The notes under the pieces: generated by a model
Seen by the model: only the letters and a program-made list of their open reading frames with translations
The model's database searches: none
What the model was told of the DNA's origin: nothing
Position numbers and translations under genes: made by a program
Assembly: GCA_036874045.1 (NCBI GenBank)
Contig: JAZBRI010000003.1
Location: forward strand, 1,438,501-1,502,500
Direction: 5' to 3'
DNA from: Cymodocea nodosa
Lineage: Eukaryota > Streptophyta > Magnoliopsida > Alismatales > Cymodoceaceae
Length of the DNA stretch: 64,000 bases
Shown: positions 62,301 through 64,000 of the stretch, one piece after another
Position numbering within the stretch: position 1 is the stretch's first letter
How the letters are laid out: every line of letters begins with the position of its first letter

Positions 62301-63712
62301 CAAATGTTCTTCGAATATAATAGTCTTTTTCAATATTTGTCCATTTTTAGTACAAATTGACCTTTCTTAGTCTCCACATAGGTGGGAGTTTCGTGCGAAG
62401 GTTTGCCATTTTATTTGTCAAAGTTTAGTCAAGTATTTGGTTTCATATTATGTTTTTAAGGTTAATATGTTTTACCTAGATGCAGTGCTGCTCTCTGTCC
62501 ACTCATAAAAATACATAATTTAAACACTCTTTTCTGTAAAATTATCTGAAAACTTGAAATTTAAGCTTAGGGTCATAATGCCATTTGGCAAGAAATGGTC
62601 CACAACAATCAATAGATATCGGGAGTTGATTGGCTTGGAAGCCAAAAATATCCTGCATTGTTACCATTATTTTGACTTTGAACTTTGAAGTGCTACCAGT
62701 GGCTGTTCTTTCATCTTAAATTGATCAACACTTAAGCATTATTTCTGTCAAATTGAATTCAAAGTGCTTCTTTGAGTGTGTTTTTATTACTTCTTAAAGT
62801 TGATCAACATGATGAATCTGGTAGATCTTTTTGACCTTGTGTGGTATGATGAAGCGATGGTGGTTGTTGTATCGACACATATACCCATAGATTATCATGA
62901 ATTTACCCTAATAAAATGAAGAATGTATTTGTAAGGTGTTCTAAACTAGTAGCTACTACAGTTCCAATTCATCATACTAGTAACTACCACAGTTCTGATT
63001 GCCAAATATGCCTCTGGAGCGTGGACTCACAATGCATCACATCTGTTGCTTCCATAATGCCCTCCAAATACTTTTAATTCTAGCTACAGATTCCAACTTG
63101 CACAGAATTGGTAAACACTATATCATTTTCAAGAATCATCTCATCCCACAGTGGCTTACCAAATTTGCTCCAAATCCATTTTGTCAGAATAGGCAAATTA
63201 AACACCCAAATATACCAAGGCTTATTGGGTCTCAACCTTTTTTCTTTGCAATCAGATGGTACCATTATTTTTTTTGAGAAGGTACACTTTATTCTTTTTT
63301 TTTGCCAACATTCTGTAAATTTTTTTTCTAATGCCTTTGATAATGATTCATTATATTGTGCTATTTTGATGACATGTTTTGGTGCATCTTGATGCAATGT
63401 ATGGACTAATACTTTCTCATAATGCAGTGACAACACAAAAAATGTCCTTCTATCTACTGCGTACATTCATTTGGAATGCAAGGAATTTTCAAAGTATGCC
63501 TCAGAAATTTCTTCTGCAAGCCAACGAATATTATTATCTGGTCAAGCAGGTAAACAACCAAAAAGTTTATCAGATGTCTTTTGTCATTTTTGTAACTCAA
63601 CTTTGTTTAATTTTATGCAGGGTCTGAAATCTATCAAGAAACACTTGCAAAAGTGCTTGCCAAACATTTCGGTGCCAGTTTGCTTATTGTTGAATCTCTT
63701 TTGCTTCCAGAT
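59347..63712 (+). CDS. FHA-domain AAA-type ATPase, 5' part (runs past the window)
   Basis: Eight exons inside the window: 59347-59433, 59531-59708, 59811-59938, 61065-61181, 61273-61419, 61541-62229, 63428-63549, 63621-63712; about 520 aa so far, open at a GT donor (63713). Seen: basic, Ser/Pro-rich start MVETRRSSSSSKR, an acidic Ala-rich stretch, PAWGKLLSESLQNPHK, an FHA domain at residues 132-225 (FTVGHNPKCNLHLRD, VVQVNGRTIEKGS, LKGGDEVVFSS), ETRSGDPSAVAGASILASL, a linker with a basic KTKRKRG, then FDNFPYYLSDNTKNVL, RILLSGQAGSEIYQE and FGASLLIVESLLLPD. Known: matches plant proteins such as At4g02480 and At1g02890, with a C-terminal AAA domain of the MSP1/katanin group; function largely open. 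The conserved Walker A and B motifs should lie beyond the window. Exon 2 acceptor is the least certain junction. Confidence 0.88.
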
Positions 63713-64000
63713 GTAAGATCTGCTGCATCTGCAATTCCTTAGTTTCTTTGTTTTCAATGGCCATGATGTACCCTAAAAGAAGATTAGTGGAAAAGCTTGT
63801 ACGTGCTGATAAAATATATGCATTTTATCTTCTGATGTAAGGCTTGTATCCTCTACCCTACTAGAGGAACAGCTGAGTTGGTCAACCATTAAAGCCAATT
63901 TAAAATATTAATAATAATATTATTGCAACTTTATTATAGTATCTACTTAGTAATAATATAATATTAACATTATGCATAAGCTAATCATTTTTATGTTGCT
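63713..64000 (+). other. Intron of the AAA-FHA gene, cut by the window end
   Basis: Begins with GTAAGATC, a good donor, and stays AT-rich to the end of the window. No continuation of the protein was found in these 288 bases. Confidence 0.6.

Overview
The window is nuclear DNA of a flowering plant. All genes are intron-split with plant-type GT-AG borders, the protein families match plant versions, and the spaces between genes are AT-rich and full of decayed transposons. Several first exons are GC-rich (TMEM87-like, uL2, SRC2, AAA-FHA), which suggests a monocot, but I cannot name the species.

Layout: (1) 56-1802 (+), 3' end of a SCY1-like/CTEXP pseudokinase gene. (2) 5987-11296 (+), TMEM87-type seven-transmembrane protein, 5 exons, 526 aa. 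(3) 13170-26746 (+), kelch acyl-CoA-binding protein, 18 exons, 651 aa, with two GC-AG introns and a dead LINE in intron 10. (4) 27763-28551 (+) and 37631-38491 (+), two SRC2-like C2-domain genes in a direct segmental duplication. Between them stand two cytosolic ribosomal protein genes in head-to-head orientation: eS4 (30160-31616, -) and uL2 (35368-36615, +). (5) 41150-46801 (-), ALG3 mannosyltransferase, 12 exons, 430 aa. (6) 46802-54669, a repeat-rich gene desert with a dead Ty3/Gypsy reverse transcriptase piece, a partial copy of eS4 flanking DNA and short LINE 3' ends. (7) 54670-57378 (+), REF/SRPP-like protein, 238 aa. (8) 59347-63712 and onward (+), FHA-plus-AAA ATPase, cut by the window end before the ATPase core.

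The genes are ordinary single-copy housekeeping and stress genes that share no evident pathway. I joined exons by hand; reading phase closes at every junction used, and total lengths match what I recall of the families.

The main interest is structural. The 26.9-39.6 kb region has a duplicated SRC2 block and a set of broken copies of the eS4 promoter and 3' flank. The kelch-ACBP gene has two GC donors. At least four fragments of one LINE family lie in the same orientation. I see no CRISPR array, operon, phage or other undescribed system.
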